A stretch of DNA of 64,000 nucleotides from Bacteroidales bacterium (lineage in GTDB: Bacteria > Bacteroidota > Bacteroidia > Bacteroidales > JAGOPY01): assembly GCA_017991835.1 (NCBI GenBank), contig JAGOPY010000013.1, forward strand, positions 1 to 64,000, read 5' to 3'. Shown one piece after another: positions 44,351 through 52,655 of the stretch. Numbering within the stretch: the stretch's first letter is position 1; every line of letters begins with the position of its first letter. The position numbers and the translations under genes are program-made. A model generated the notes under the pieces. It did no database searches. It worked only from the letters and a program-made list of their open reading frames with translations, and was not told where the DNA came from.

Positions 44351-47300
44351 CTGAAACTTGACTTTAAGATACTCATTTTTTCAGGGCTCCTGTTCATATC
44401 GGGGAAAAGCCTGATCTCACAAGCCCGGCAGCCTGACGGAGGACAGGCTGGCGCCTCCCTTTCCACTTCATTCATCAAACCCAATGTCGGCCTGAAAAGC
44501 GGCGCCCTTAGCTTTAATGTGATCCGTATCAGAAACCTTTCCGATTCTGCTATCCGGATCAAACCGGTAATCATGCTCCCCGACGGCTGGCTCTCCTTTA
44601 CCACACCCGTTAATGATACGCTGATCGGAGCCAACGACTCCATCTCCATCCCGATCCGTTTTCAACTCCCCGAAAAAGTCAGTTCCGAAATAAGCCACGA
44701 CATCGCTTTCCGGGCCTACTCCATGCAAAATAAACTCCTTTCGGAAACACATTGTACGGTCAAACCGGAGGCTTTTCACAAATGGGACGTTACACTTCCG
44801 GATAACCGCGTATTCTTTTATCCGCGTAACAACAATTCTGATTTTACCATTTTCATTGAAAATAAGGGCAATACAGACGAGCAGATTGATCTTAATATCA
44901 TTACCGACCGAAAAGTGGAACTGGTCAGTACCGGAGCATGGCAACCCGGCCAGCCTATAAATATAAAACCGTTCCAGGACACGACCCTGAAGCTGAACGC
45001 CAAATATATCAATGATGACCAGCGGGTATTTGACCTGAGCAAGATACAGGTAATCGCCGAAGCGGGCGAGGCTAAATTCAACCAGTCGTTCATGATCGAA
45101 AAATACAATGACACGTATGCACCGCTCATCGTCGACAGGGCTCTCCCCCACCAGGTAGAATTCGGGATCAGAACGTTCACAGGCAACCAGGAATTCCTTC
45201 CGTTCATCAAAGCCAGAGGAATAGCGACAATAAAGAGCAACAGCTCATTTACATACAATTTCAACTATTATGCTGTTACAGGAAAAGAGAATATCATCAG
45301 TAACAGTTATTATAATTTCCTGTATAAATGGAAATCGCTTAAAGTGGGGCTGGGGGCCTTCAGCTCTCAACTCGGACGAAACCTGTATACCCGGAATGGG
45401 ATAATGGCTTCCAACATCCTGAAATTATCAGATCATCTCAACATGGAAGTATTTCTCAGTCAAAGTTTCCTGGTTCCGAAAACGAGCATTGCCAGCGGAT
45501 TCACTTATGAGAAAAAGAAACTGGAACTGCGCGGTTCGCTGGCTTATGATATGGATAAAGACAAAGGGATCAACACAGGCTCTGCAATGGTCCAGTCGGG
45601 CCTCATCAAAATTTTCAAGGACCATGACTTCACTTTCAGCCTCTATGGATACCATGAAACCCACGACGTGACCAACGATTACACGCTGGCCGGAGTTGCC
45701 TGGGATATCAACTATTTTGCAAAGATAGGCGACATGGTATCGGTCCAGGTCACCAACAATTACGGCTCACCCAATATACCGGGCCCTCAGATGGGCCTTC
45801 TGAACTTTAACGCCAATGCCATTCTAATGTTAACTAACCGTCGAAACTATTTCTCGGTGCAATACCTGAACAGCTCAAGGAAGTATCATATTTACAATTT
45901 TGAAGGGGAAAAGCTGCCGAACATCTCATTATATGACCAGTACGCCAACCTGCTTTTTCATTCCAGTAACAATTCCAACCATACGTGGGAAGCAGGCCCC
46001 AGCATCGAAGCATACCATTCGTACCGGCCTCCGCTTACTGCGGGCGGAGCAGATGCCGAATACCATGCCCAGAAGGTCCGGTTCGAGTACAAGTCGGTTA
46101 TTGCACGGGCTTTGATGCTGAACATGAAAACCGGCATCAGCCGTATCAATCATATTGAAACGGATACGCTGACTTACCAGCGTTACGATTTCCACCTGAT
46201 GGGAGGTTACAATTTCGGCCGGGGTTACAGCATTTCCTTCAGCTATGACTACGGGCCGATGGTGAACAACGGGCTATACCAGTTTGCCGGTGATATTAAA
46301 AACCACAGTTTCAATATCAGCCCCAGCATGATGAAATCGTATTTCAAAGATAGGATTAACCTGACCGTTTTCTCCAATTTCATCTACAGGATGGATCTGG
46401 GTTACATTTCCGTAAACGTAAATCCCAAAATCGAGGCATATTTATTCAACGATTGGTATGCGGTGGCCAGTGGCACCTATCACTTTACCCAGCAGGAATA
46501 TACCGACCAGACTACGCGGAATTCTTATGTTTATGCCGAAGTATCGATCCGGAAGAGGTTCGGAAAATCGGACTTCAACAAATGGCAGAAGCACACCCGA
46601 AGGTTGAAAGTGGTAATGTTCAAAGACGACAATGGAAACGGAACCAAGGAAGACAATGAACAGGGCATTCCGTTCGTCAAGACCAGGCTGAAGCTCACCA
46701 ATACCGACAATCCGTATGTCAGCACTCAATTCCCGGTGGATATCATTCTTCTTTCGAATAAAGCGGGAGCGGTGAATTACAACAAATTACCCAGGGGATT
46801 TTACGAACTGGCCGTCACTCCGCTGACGGATATGAAGGAATATTTTTACGTGAACCGCAGCGCCGAGAAACTCGAACTGATCAAGAATGCCACCTATTAT
46901 GTCCCGTTCCAGAAGGCCAGCAAGATCAGCGGAAAGATAACGGTTCAGCGCCAGAAGTTCATCAAGACCGGGGAAGAGTCGCTGGACCTGACAAATATCA
47001 AAGTGACCGCCTATAATAAGCAGGGGAACAGCTACTCTTCATTCACGCTGTCGGACGGCAGCTTTACGATCTATGTCCCTGACAACAACAGTTATTATCT
47101 CAGGATGGGGAATGTTTTCGGCAGCAACTTCAGGATTACGCAAAACGATATCAACGTGGATGTGGCTGGAGGGAAAGTGCCAGAAGTGGTATTCAACGTA
47201 GTAGAGAACAGCCGCCAGGTCAGGTTCAAGGGGGCCAAGCCGGCGGTTACCGACACTGCCCAGGCGGAGCCGCTTAAGATCAAGGTGTTGCATGGCAAGT

Positions 47301-47626
47301 TCTATGAAAACTCCAAAGAAGCAGCGGTTAACAAGAATGCCGTTCCGGTATTCAATATCCCGGAAGCCGCGGTCCAGGAAGAACCGATAATCCCGGGAAA
47401 TTTCTATGTCGTAACTGGGTCGGATTCTACCCGGACACAGGCTGTAAAGATCAAGCGGATTATGGATGAGAACGGCCTGGATGCACGCCTCGGATATAAT
47501 GAATCCGAAGGCATGTATTACATCTTCACCGGATATTATCCCAATAAAGGGGATGCGAAGGATGAACTGGAAAGGTTGAAGGCGGCGGGCATGGCTGATG
47601 TGGAGATCATTAAATTCCAGGAATAA
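44351..47626 (+). CDS. Usher-like outer membrane protein with C-terminal SPOR domain
   Basis: The first in-frame GTG (44519) gives a protein without signal peptide. The frame is open upstream, and translation from CTG at 44351 yields KLDFKILIFSGLLFISGKSLISQ, a good signal peptide, so I extend the gene to 44351 (1091 residues). Domains: two N-terminal Ig-like domains (about 35-265); a long region of alternating aromatic strands (about 270-725) that reads as an outer membrane beta-barrel; an SdrD_B-like domain (about 740-830, VVMFKDDNGNGTKEDNEQGIPFV and LPRGFYELAVTPL); a second regulatory-like beta domain (about 845-950); and a SPOR domain (about 1015-1091, FYVVTGS to DVEIIKF) that would bind denuded peptidoglycan. 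Usher identity is inferred from layout and neighbours (chaperone, four subunits). A palindrome at 44429-44450 adds QPDGGQA just after the signal peptide. Confidence 0.6.
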   Translation: MKLDFKILIFSGLLFISGKSLISQARQPDGGQAGASLSTSFIKPNVGLKSGALSFNVIRIRNLSDSAIRIKPVIMLPDGWLSFTTPVNDTLIGANDSISIPIRFQLPEKVSSEISHDIAFRAYSMQNKLLSETHCTVKPEAFHKWDVTLPDNRVFFYPRNNNSDFTIFIENKGNTDEQIDLNIITDRKVELVSTGAWQPGQPINIKPFQDTTLKLNAKYINDDQRVFDLSKIQVIAEAGEAKFNQSFMIEKYNDTYAPLIVDRALPHQVEFGIRTFTGNQEFLPFIKARGIATIKSNSSFTYNFNYYAVTGKENIISNSYYNFLYKWKSLKVGLGAFSSQLGRNLYTRNGIMASNILKLSDHLNMEVFLSQSFLVPKTSIASGFTYEKKKLELRGSLAYDMDKDKGINTGSAMVQSGLIKIFKDHDFTFSLYGYHETHDVTNDYTLAGVAWDINYFAKIGDMVSVQVTNNYGSPNIPGPQMGLLNFNANAILMLTNRRNYFSVQYLNSSRKYHIYNFEGEKLPNISLYDQYANLLFHSSNNSNHTWEAGPSIEAYHSYRPPLTAGGADAEYHAQKVRFEYKSVIARALMLNMKTGISRINHIETDTLTYQRYDFHLMGGYNFGRGYSISFSYDYGPMVNNGLYQFAGDIKNHSFNISPSMMKSYFKDRINLTVFSNFIYRMDLGYISVNVNPKIEAYLFNDWYAVASGTYHFTQQEYTDQTTRNSYVYAEVSIRKRFGKSDFNKWQKHTRRLKVVMFKDDNGNGTKEDNEQGIPFVKTRLKLTNTDNPYVSTQFPVDIILLSNKAGAVNYNKLPRGFYELAVTPLTDMKEYFYVNRSAEKLELIKNATYYVPFQKASKISGKITVQRQKFIKTGEESLDLTNIKVTAYNKQGNSYSSFTLSDGSFTIYVPDNNSYYLRMGNVFGSNFRITQNDINVDVAGGKVPEVVFNVVENSRQVRFKGAKPAVTDTAQAEPLKIKVLHGKFYENSKEAAVNKNAVPVFNIPEAAVQEEPIIPGNFYVVTGSDSTRTQAVKIKRIMDENGLDARLGYNESEGMYYIFTGYYPNKGDAKDELERLKAAGMADVEIIKFQE
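44429..44450. repeat. Palindromic insert near the 5' end of the usher-like gene
   Basis: CAGCCTG (44429-44435) and CAGGCTG (44444-44450) flank ACGGAGGA. The element is in frame in the extended usher-like gene and encodes a Pro/Gly-rich stretch right after the predicted signal peptide. Confidence 0.5.
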
Positions 47627-47998
47627 TCCTATTGCTTCCCTTGATTTTTATTAAAAATCACAACTTTTCTCAGGAAATAGAATCCATTCCGCATTTTTTG
47701 CATTTCTGCAAATTTGAAAGTTAATTATTAGATATAGTTCGTTTCTTCCCGGACAAAGGCCATAAGGATCAATTTCCCTGATCGGACCGGCTGATTTAAT
47801 ATTGTGATTGAATTTCAACATATTAAATCGAAGAACATGAGAACCAGGAAATTTAATTCAACGATAAACCGTCGATAGGCCAGCAGTTTCATCTTAGCCC
47901 TGTTGTTATCGATTATATGTGCCGGTAAAATATTGAATAAAAAGTGACTTTCGGACTTATGGTTTTTCTTTAAAATAAATCAGCTAAAGAATAAAAAA
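47627..47998 (+). other. Gap after the usher-like gene with a palindrome and an interrupted small frame
   Basis: The gap contains a palindrome TGATTTTTA/TTAAAAATCA at 47642-47660, which may act as a terminator, and the interrupted small reading frame at 47837-47947. Otherwise I see nothing. Confidence 0.4.
47837..47947 (+). pseudogene. Small signal-peptide-like frame interrupted by an amber codon
   Basis: ATG at 47837 opens a 13-codon basic stretch (MRTRKFNSTINRR), then TAG at 47876. The same frame continues with ASSFILALLLSIICAGKILNKK and a TGA at 47945. Read through, it would be a 36-residue peptide with an N-terminal basic region and a hydrophobic core ending in ICAG. It is most simply a broken remnant of an exported protein gene. 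Confidence 0.3.
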
Positions 47999-48307
47999 AT
48001 GAATCCGGCTCAAAACATAGTGATTGCATTGTTCCTGACGATCCAGCTGGGAATCGGGGAGAACCGGATTTATATCAAACCTTCGGTTTTTACATTGCCG
48101 GAGATTATTTTCACTAACCAGGCCAATTACGAGCTTTCAAAGAAGAAAAAGATTCCCAGGACAGATCCTCCGGCTATCAGGATTTATCACAAATATAATG
48201 CTCATCATCCGGAAAAATCGTTCCAGGTTAAGGTTACAATGCCTGATCTGGTGGCTGTTTTTCATCGCGGAAATGGCCTGGATAACTATAATAAGAAAAT
48301 AAAATGA
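47999..48307 (+). CDS. Small protein of unknown function upstream of the SDR gene
   Basis: This 102-residue frame has a weakly hydrophobic start (MNPAQNIVIALFLTIQLG), a Pro/Ile-rich middle and a basic end. I do not recognise it. It is supported mainly by context: its TGA overlaps the ATG of the dehydrogenase gene (ATGA), as in coupled genes. It has no obvious ribosome binding site beyond an A-rich leader, and a non-coding explanation is possible. It could also be the surviving part of the degraded region just upstream. Confidence 0.4.
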   Translation: MNPAQNIVIALFLTIQLGIGENRIYIKPSVFTLPEIIFTNQANYELSKKKKIPRTDPPAIRIYHKYNAHHPEKSFQVKVTMPDLVAVFHRGNGLDNYNKKIK

Positions 48308-49170
48308 AAACCAGACAGACAGCATTGATAACGGGAGCCACGAGCGGGATCGGGAAGGCTTTTGCTGTCTGTTATGCCGGTATGGGATACGACCTGATGG
48401 TCACCGGGAGGAGGATGGACAGGCTGGAACAGCTTTGTTCGGAATTATCCCGGGAATACGGGATCAGGGCTGAAGCGGTCAAAGCCGAGTTGTCGGAGGA
48501 AGAAGACATGGAGAGGCTGCTGGAAGTGATTAAGCGACGGGACAATATCGGAATTCTGGTCAACAATGCCGGTTTTGGTTCAGGGATTGATTTTTACCAA
48601 AACAGTCTGGAAGAGCACCTGAAAATGCTGGATGTGCACGTAAAGGCATCGATAAGGCTCATATATGCAGTATTGCCTCAGATGAGGATGAGAAAGGAGG
48701 GGGTGATCATCAATGTCTCGTCGCTGGGGGCTTTCATGCCGGCGCCGGGAAGTTCGATGTATTCTGCCACCAAGCTGTTCCTGGCCAGTTTCTCTGAATC
48801 GCTGAATATGGAGGTCAGGCGGCAGGGTATAAAGGTCCGGTGTGTTTGTCCCGGGTTTACCCATACCGAATTCCATGAACGCCGGGCTCAGGGCAAGATC
48901 AGGGCGGGCGGCAAGCTGATGTGGATGGAGGCGGATGACGTTGTAAGAAAAACGATCAGATCGCTGAAAAAGAATAAGATAGTGGTAGTGCCGGGAATCA
49001 TCAACCGGTTATTGATTGCTGTGACGAGCATCCTCCCACGCCGGTTGTATTATCATATCATGGAAAGGTCAGGAAAGGCCAAGGTCGGTCCGGGCTTTAT
49101 CGATCGTATGAAGCAACTTGTTGAAAAACCGGTTTCGTTCTTTTTCACCACTCACACTGATCAGGTTTGA
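48304..49170 (+). CDS. Short-chain dehydrogenase/reductase
   Basis: This 288-residue classical SDR uses NAD(P)(H) to oxidise or reduce an unidentified substrate. It has TGATSGIG at residues 10-17 (nucleotide binding), NNAG at 87-90, catalytic S140 in NVSS, and Y153 and K157 in YSATK. R36-R37 after the second strand suggest NADP(H) preference. The C-terminal part from about residue 205 (KLMWMEADDVVRKTIRSLKKNKIVVVPGIINRLL) matches the DltE/YqjQ-like subgroup with a hydrophobic C-terminal helix. Its last 102 nt overlap the end of an antisense gene. Confidence 0.88.
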   Translation: MKTRQTALITGATSGIGKAFAVCYAGMGYDLMVTGRRMDRLEQLCSELSREYGIRAEAVKAELSEEEDMERLLEVIKRRDNIGILVNNAGFGSGIDFYQNSLEEHLKMLDVHVKASIRLIYAVLPQMRMRKEGVIINVSSLGAFMPAPGSSMYSATKLFLASFSESLNMEVRRQGIKVRCVCPGFTHTEFHERRAQGKIRAGGKLMWMEADDVVRKTIRSLKKNKIVVVPGIINRLLIAVTSILPRRLYYHIMERSGKAKVGPGFIDRMKQLVEKPVSFFFTTHTDQV

Positions 49171-49752
49171 TTTTTTCATCAGCTGCCGCATATGTTGCTC
49201 GACATTGGTACAGAAGGCCGTATCCTGGGTTACGAGCAGGCTGATCACGTCGAAGGTCAGGTAAGTTGCCATATGGTCGCCGACACGCACCCAGATCGAA
49301 TTATCGTTCAGCACCACCTCATTTTCGTACATCATGAACGTATTCGGAATCCCCTCTGCAGGCATCCCGTAATGGAATTTAAAACCCATCTCAGCCTGCT
49401 TCCGGATATGGAGAACCCATTTTTCAAGTTTATCTACAAGGTTCAAGATATCCTCTTTTTTCTCAAAATATCCTGATATCCAGTAGTACTCAATCTGCCT
49501 CATCAGGATTCGGAAAGTATCCTCATTCCATATCTCGGTGGTAGGGATTTTAATGGCCGACCTGAGAATATCATTTCCGATTTCCACGATTTCGGGATTG
49601 AGATCATCCAGGCGAAGCAATTTATTTTCATATTCCGGAAAATTGAAGATCGTCTTCTCCCAGAAAAAAAATTTAAAAGCAGCGATCTCGGGGAAATGGA
49701 AATAATGGAACACCGGAGGATCTTTGGACCAGGGGTGGATTTCCACGATCAT
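49069..49752 (-). CDS. Hypothetical helical protein, antisense overlap with the SDR gene
   Basis: This 227-residue cytosolic protein is not one I recognise. It is rich in predicted helices, with WVLHIRKQAEMGFKFHYGMPAEGIPNTFMMYENEVVL in the middle and a C-terminal ISVSGEKERNRFFNKLLHTIDKARTDLG. Composition and aromatic content look like a real protein (about 6 per cent Phe, balanced charge), not a shadow of the other strand. Its 3' end overlaps the 3' end of the SDR gene by 102 nt in antiparallel orientation. Its 5' end abuts the broken ATPase on the other strand, so the ATPase may have been truncated by the event that joined these genes. Confidence 0.6.
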   Translation of the reverse strand: MIVEIHPWSKDPPVFHYFHFPEIAAFKFFFWEKTIFNFPEYENKLLRLDDLNPEIVEIGNDILRSAIKIPTTEIWNEDTFRILMRQIEYYWISGYFEKKEDILNLVDKLEKWVLHIRKQAEMGFKFHYGMPAEGIPNTFMMYENEVVLNDNSIWVRVGDHMATYLTFDVISLLVTQDTAFCTNVEQHMRQLMKKSNLISVSGEKERNRFFNKLLHTIDKARTDLGLS

Positions 49753-49765
49753 TCCTGGGCAAAGA

Positions 49766-50321
49766 TGAACGGTAAACTTCCAATGGAGACAGGACTATAT
49801 CCGTACTTTTCTGGAGAGAGATATTCCCCAGTTGGGAATTTCTATCCCGGCGGTTTCATTGAGAAGATTCTGGACCATGCTGGCCCATTACCATGGAAAT
49901 ATCTGGAACGGTTCTGAATTTGCACACTCCATAGGGACTACCGAACCAACAGCCAGAAGATACCTTGATATTCATTCCGGCGCTTTTGTAGTTAATCAAT
50001 TACAGCCATGGCATGAAAATCTAAAAAAAAGGCAGGTAAAATCACCCAAAGTTTACATCAGGGACTCAGTTTTACTTCTGGGCCACTCACGCCGGGGGAG
50101 AAATTGATCTGCTTTCAATACTCAACGGCATTAAAACAGGATTTGAGATCAAATACACTGATGCACCGAAAGTGACCAAATCAATGCTCCTTGCAATCGA
50201 AGATCTTTCCCTGGAAAGGATATTTATTATTTACCCGGGTGAGAAAGATTATGCGCTGCATGATAAAATTCAGGTGAAGGCTGCGAAGAATATCTGGTCG
50301 CTTGATGTAGGTCATTACTGA
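49766..50321 (+). pseudogene. Remnant of an AAA_14/DUF4143 ATPase
   Basis: From about 49772 one frame encodes WRQDYIRTFLERDIPQLGIS, then IPAVSLRRFWTMLAHYHGNIWN, a winged-helix-like SEFAHSIGTTEPTARRYLDI and LQPWHENLKKRQVKSPKVYIRDS. This is the C-terminal half of a DUF4143 protein. It breaks near 50075, and in the +1 frame the text resumes with FWATHAGGEIDLL, then GFEIKYTDAPKVTKSM and a stop at 50319. The whole P-loop domain and about 60 residues before the nuclease-like DUF4143 end (E-x-D then EIK) are missing. The intact relatives at 50422 and 53281 are not its closest match by eye. Confidence 0.75.
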
Positions 50322-50394
50322 TAAAACCGCTGGACAGTTGGGCAGTCGGGCATAAAAAGAAATTTTTTGATCAATATATTAACCATTTTATTAT

Positions 50395-50402
50395 TATTTT
50401 TG
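50395..50402 (+). promoter_or_regulatory. -7 element with flanking TTTGATCAAA palindromes
   Basis: TATTTTTG fits TAnnTTTG, 20 nt upstream of the ATG at 50422. The palindrome TTTGATCAA occurs at 50366-50374 and again at 50411-50419, on either side of the element, which suggests an operator pair. Confidence 0.4.
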
Positions 50403-50421
50403 GTTTATAATTTGATCAAAA

Positions 50422-51612
50422 ATGAATACTCTTTATGAAATTTCTGACAAGCTCAAAGCATCGGTAAAGACTGATTTTACAAGGAATATATTAGAAAAGC
50501 TTGATGAACCAGACAGGCTTATTGGAATCAAAGGGGCACGAGGAATTGGCAAAACCACGCTGTTGCTTCAATATCTGAAACTGCGACTCCAGGATCAGAA
50601 TGCGCTTTATATTTCGCTGGATGATCTATATTTTACCGAGAATACTTTCCTGGAAACAGCCGATACATTTGTAAAAAATGGAGGAAATTGTATCCTGGTT
50701 GACGAGGTGCACCATTATGAGAATTGGGCAAAAGAGGTGAAAAATGCCTATGACAGGTATCCTGAACTTAAGATCATTTTTACCGGTTCATCGATGCTTC
50801 GTATGGAGTCATCCAAAGGAGACCTTTCCCGCAGGGCAGTAATTTACACTATGCAAGGATTGTCATTCAGGGAATTTATTCACTATTCAGAAGGCATAAA
50901 TTTTCCTGTTTTTTCTCTATCTAATGTTCTTAATGATCACAGGAAACTGGCGGAATCGGTCTGGAAAAAAATCAAACCGATCCGTAAATTTAACGAATAC
51001 TTGCAGTACGGTTACCTTCCATTTGCATCAGAGAACATCAACACCTATCACCTGAGGTTAAAGGAAATAGTCAACACCATCCTGGAAGCCGATCTTCCTT
51101 ACATGGCGGAGATCGACTATTCTAAAATAGACAAAATCAAGCAGTTACTTTACATTATCAGCCGCAGTGTCCCTTTTAAACCGAATATCGTTAAGCTTTC
51201 CGAAAGAACCGGCATTGCACGCAACACCCTCAAGCACTATCTTCATTATCTTGAGGATGCCGGATTGATTCATTTACTTCACCGCAGTTCGAAAGGAATC
51301 AGCATGCTGACAAAACCCGAAAAGATTTATCTATCCAACCCAAACCTGATGGTTGCCATTGGAATGTCGGGTGCGGAAAAAGGTAATATAAGGGAAACTT
51401 TTTTACTCAACCAGTTATCAGATGCACACCAGGTCAGCAATACGAAACAAGGTGATTTCTTTGTCGATGACCAGGTCATTATTGAAGTCGGTGGAAAAAA
51501 CAAAGGCCAAAGCCAGATTAAAGATCTCAAAAATGCATTCCTGGCCCTGGATGATATTGAAACCGGATATGGCAACCAGATTCCATTGTGGTTATTTGGA
51601 TTCCTTTATTAA
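50422..51612 (+). CDS. AAA_14/DUF4143 ATPase (1)
   Basis: This 396-residue ATPase has Walker A GARGIGKTT at residues 38-46, Walker B CILVDEVHH (about 92-100), sensor FTGSS (about 118-122), and the DLSRRAV segment typical of the family. A winged-helix-like region (about 255-290, LSERTGIARNTLKHYLHYLEDAGLIHLL) follows, and a C-terminal DUF4143 with a PD-(D/E)xK-like core (GDFFVDDQVIIEVGGK) ends it. This ORFan-like family is very common in Bacteroidota and archaea. It is spread by transfer and its cellular role is not established; defence or regulation is often proposed. It follows a broken relative by 100 nt. Confidence 0.85.
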   Translation: MNTLYEISDKLKASVKTDFTRNILEKLDEPDRLIGIKGARGIGKTTLLLQYLKLRLQDQNALYISLDDLYFTENTFLETADTFVKNGGNCILVDEVHHYENWAKEVKNAYDRYPELKIIFTGSSMLRMESSKGDLSRRAVIYTMQGLSFREFIHYSEGINFPVFSLSNVLNDHRKLAESVWKKIKPIRKFNEYLQYGYLPFASENINTYHLRLKEIVNTILEADLPYMAEIDYSKIDKIKQLLYIISRSVPFKPNIVKLSERTGIARNTLKHYLHYLEDAGLIHLLHRSSKGISMLTKPEKIYLSNPNLMVAIGMSGAEKGNIRETFLLNQLSDAHQVSNTKQGDFFVDDQVIIEVGGKNKGQSQIKDLKNAFLALDDIETGYGNQIPLWLFGFLY

Positions 51613-51622
51613 TCTCTCCTAA

Positions 51623-51673
51623 AATATCCCCCGAAATGCGTATTGACATCGCCGGCGGGGAGGAGTAAATTTG
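51623..51673 (+). promoter_or_regulatory. Conserved promoter block, copy 1 (orphan)
   Basis: A TATCCCCCGAAATGCG box, TATTG at 51641-51645, 20 nt, and TAAATTTG at 51666-51673. The same arrangement occurs at 52705 and 56425. No gene follows; instead a short heptamer-like stretch and then AAGATCGTGAAATTTTAG (about 51729-51746), which reads as the KIVKF end of a T9SS sorting domain. Confidence 0.6.
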
Positions 51674-51762
51674 TGAGTCGTTGGCCTGTCCTGGAGGCGA
51701 AGTCCGACTACTGACGACCGGTGCAGGGAAGATCGTGAAATTTTAGCTTTACGTGTCGATCG

Positions 51763-52389
51763 TCACTTCCGCGAATAATCCAGAACGGCTTTCTCAATCC
51801 TTTTCTTCACATCGGCCCATTTTAATTTAGGATTCTCCATTAATACCGGCCAATCACCAAGGTCAACATCCTTAAAATAGATGAGACTCTTGAGAATAAA
51901 AGTGGTGTTTTCCTGGTTGTATTTCTTCTGATAAAATTCCAGCATTCTTCCCAGGTCATACTTTTCAAGAAGATAAAAAATATCGATGAAATCTTTTGAC
52001 CGATGCCCGCTGGTCGAAATGGCATTGAGCTTCATGGCTATAATATCAGGAATTGACAGAAGGTTGATATCACTGATAACATCCGGTTCTGCTATCAGAG
52101 GATAACGATGGGCCAGTATATCTACATTGATATTTTCAATTTGACCTTTAAGGGTGTTTGAAGAAGAAAAAAACAACTGGTAGGAATAATCCTGGTGGAT
52201 CTTTTCCAGCAAATCAGTACCTTCAAAATTAAAATTCGAAAAAAGATCAATGTCTATCGATTTCCTGTGATTAAGAGACAAAGCAAGCGCTGTTCCGCCG
52301 ACCAGGTAAAATCCATTCAGATAAGGCTTGTCCTGCAAAGATCTTATGAGTTCCAGAACTGTGGTGTCGACTGCTTTACCCGGTGACAT
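51763..52389 (-). CDS. AbiEii-type nucleotidyltransferase (putative toxin)
   Basis: This 208-residue protein belongs to the MNT/AbiEii-AbiGii superfamily of nucleotidyltransferases. Its core is GGTALALSLNHRKSIDIDLF (residues 31-50): GG for nucleotide binding and D46/D48 as metal-binding aspartates. A second acidic strand NVDILAH (about residues 87-93) supplies the third position. The gene is second in a two-gene minus-strand unit and overlaps the DUF6922-like gene by 46 nt, as expected for a type IV-like toxin-antitoxin or abortive infection pair. Known AbiEii relatives modify tRNA or other targets; the target here is unknown. Confidence 0.82.
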   Translation of the reverse strand: MSPGKAVDTTVLELIRSLQDKPYLNGFYLVGGTALALSLNHRKSIDIDLFSNFNFEGTDLLEKIHQDYSYQLFFSSSNTLKGQIENINVDILAHRYPLIAEPDVISDINLLSIPDIIAMKLNAISTSGHRSKDFIDIFYLLEKYDLGRMLEFYQKKYNQENTTFILKSLIYFKDVDLGDWPVLMENPKLKWADVKKRIEKAVLDYSRK

Positions 52390-52652
52390 CGGAATGATTT
52401 TAAAGGTATTTGAAAAAAACGGGAAACAAAGTTCAGTGTTTTCGGATCAATATAAGGAAGGGTACACAATTCTTCAATGACTTTATCCTTTCCGTAATAA
52501 CTGATCAGCAGGTTCATTTCCTTCACTTCGCCAAGGGTAAAGACCCTTTGGATGATCAGACGGCAATACTTTTCGGAGTCCAGGGCTGACCGATCAACAT
52601 CCCAGAAATATTGAGGTTTAAGATGGGTGAGTATGGACTGTTGCGTTATCAT
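52344..52652 (-). CDS. DUF6922-like putative antitoxin
   Basis: This 102-residue protein is the partner of the nucleotidyltransferase. Its core (LKPQYFWDVDRSALD, IIQRVFTLGEVKEMNLLISYYGKDKVIEEL, LNFVSRFFQIPLKSFRCH) matches the small DUF6922 proteins regularly found before AbiEii-type genes. The last 46 nt overlap the toxin gene in another frame. A palindrome overlapping its promoter (52656-52674) suggests autoregulation, although the protein itself has no obvious HTH. Confidence 0.75.
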   Translation of the reverse strand: MITQQSILTHLKPQYFWDVDRSALDSEKYCRLIIQRVFTLGEVKEMNLLISYYGKDKVIEELCTLPYIDPKTLNFVSRFFQIPLKSFRCHRVKQSTPQFWNS

Positions 52653-52655
52653 TTG

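Noticed and set aside
44519..47626. GTG at 44519 as the start of the usher-like gene
   Set aside because: It would remove a convincing in-frame signal peptide and part of the first Ig-like domain, which an outer membrane protein needs.
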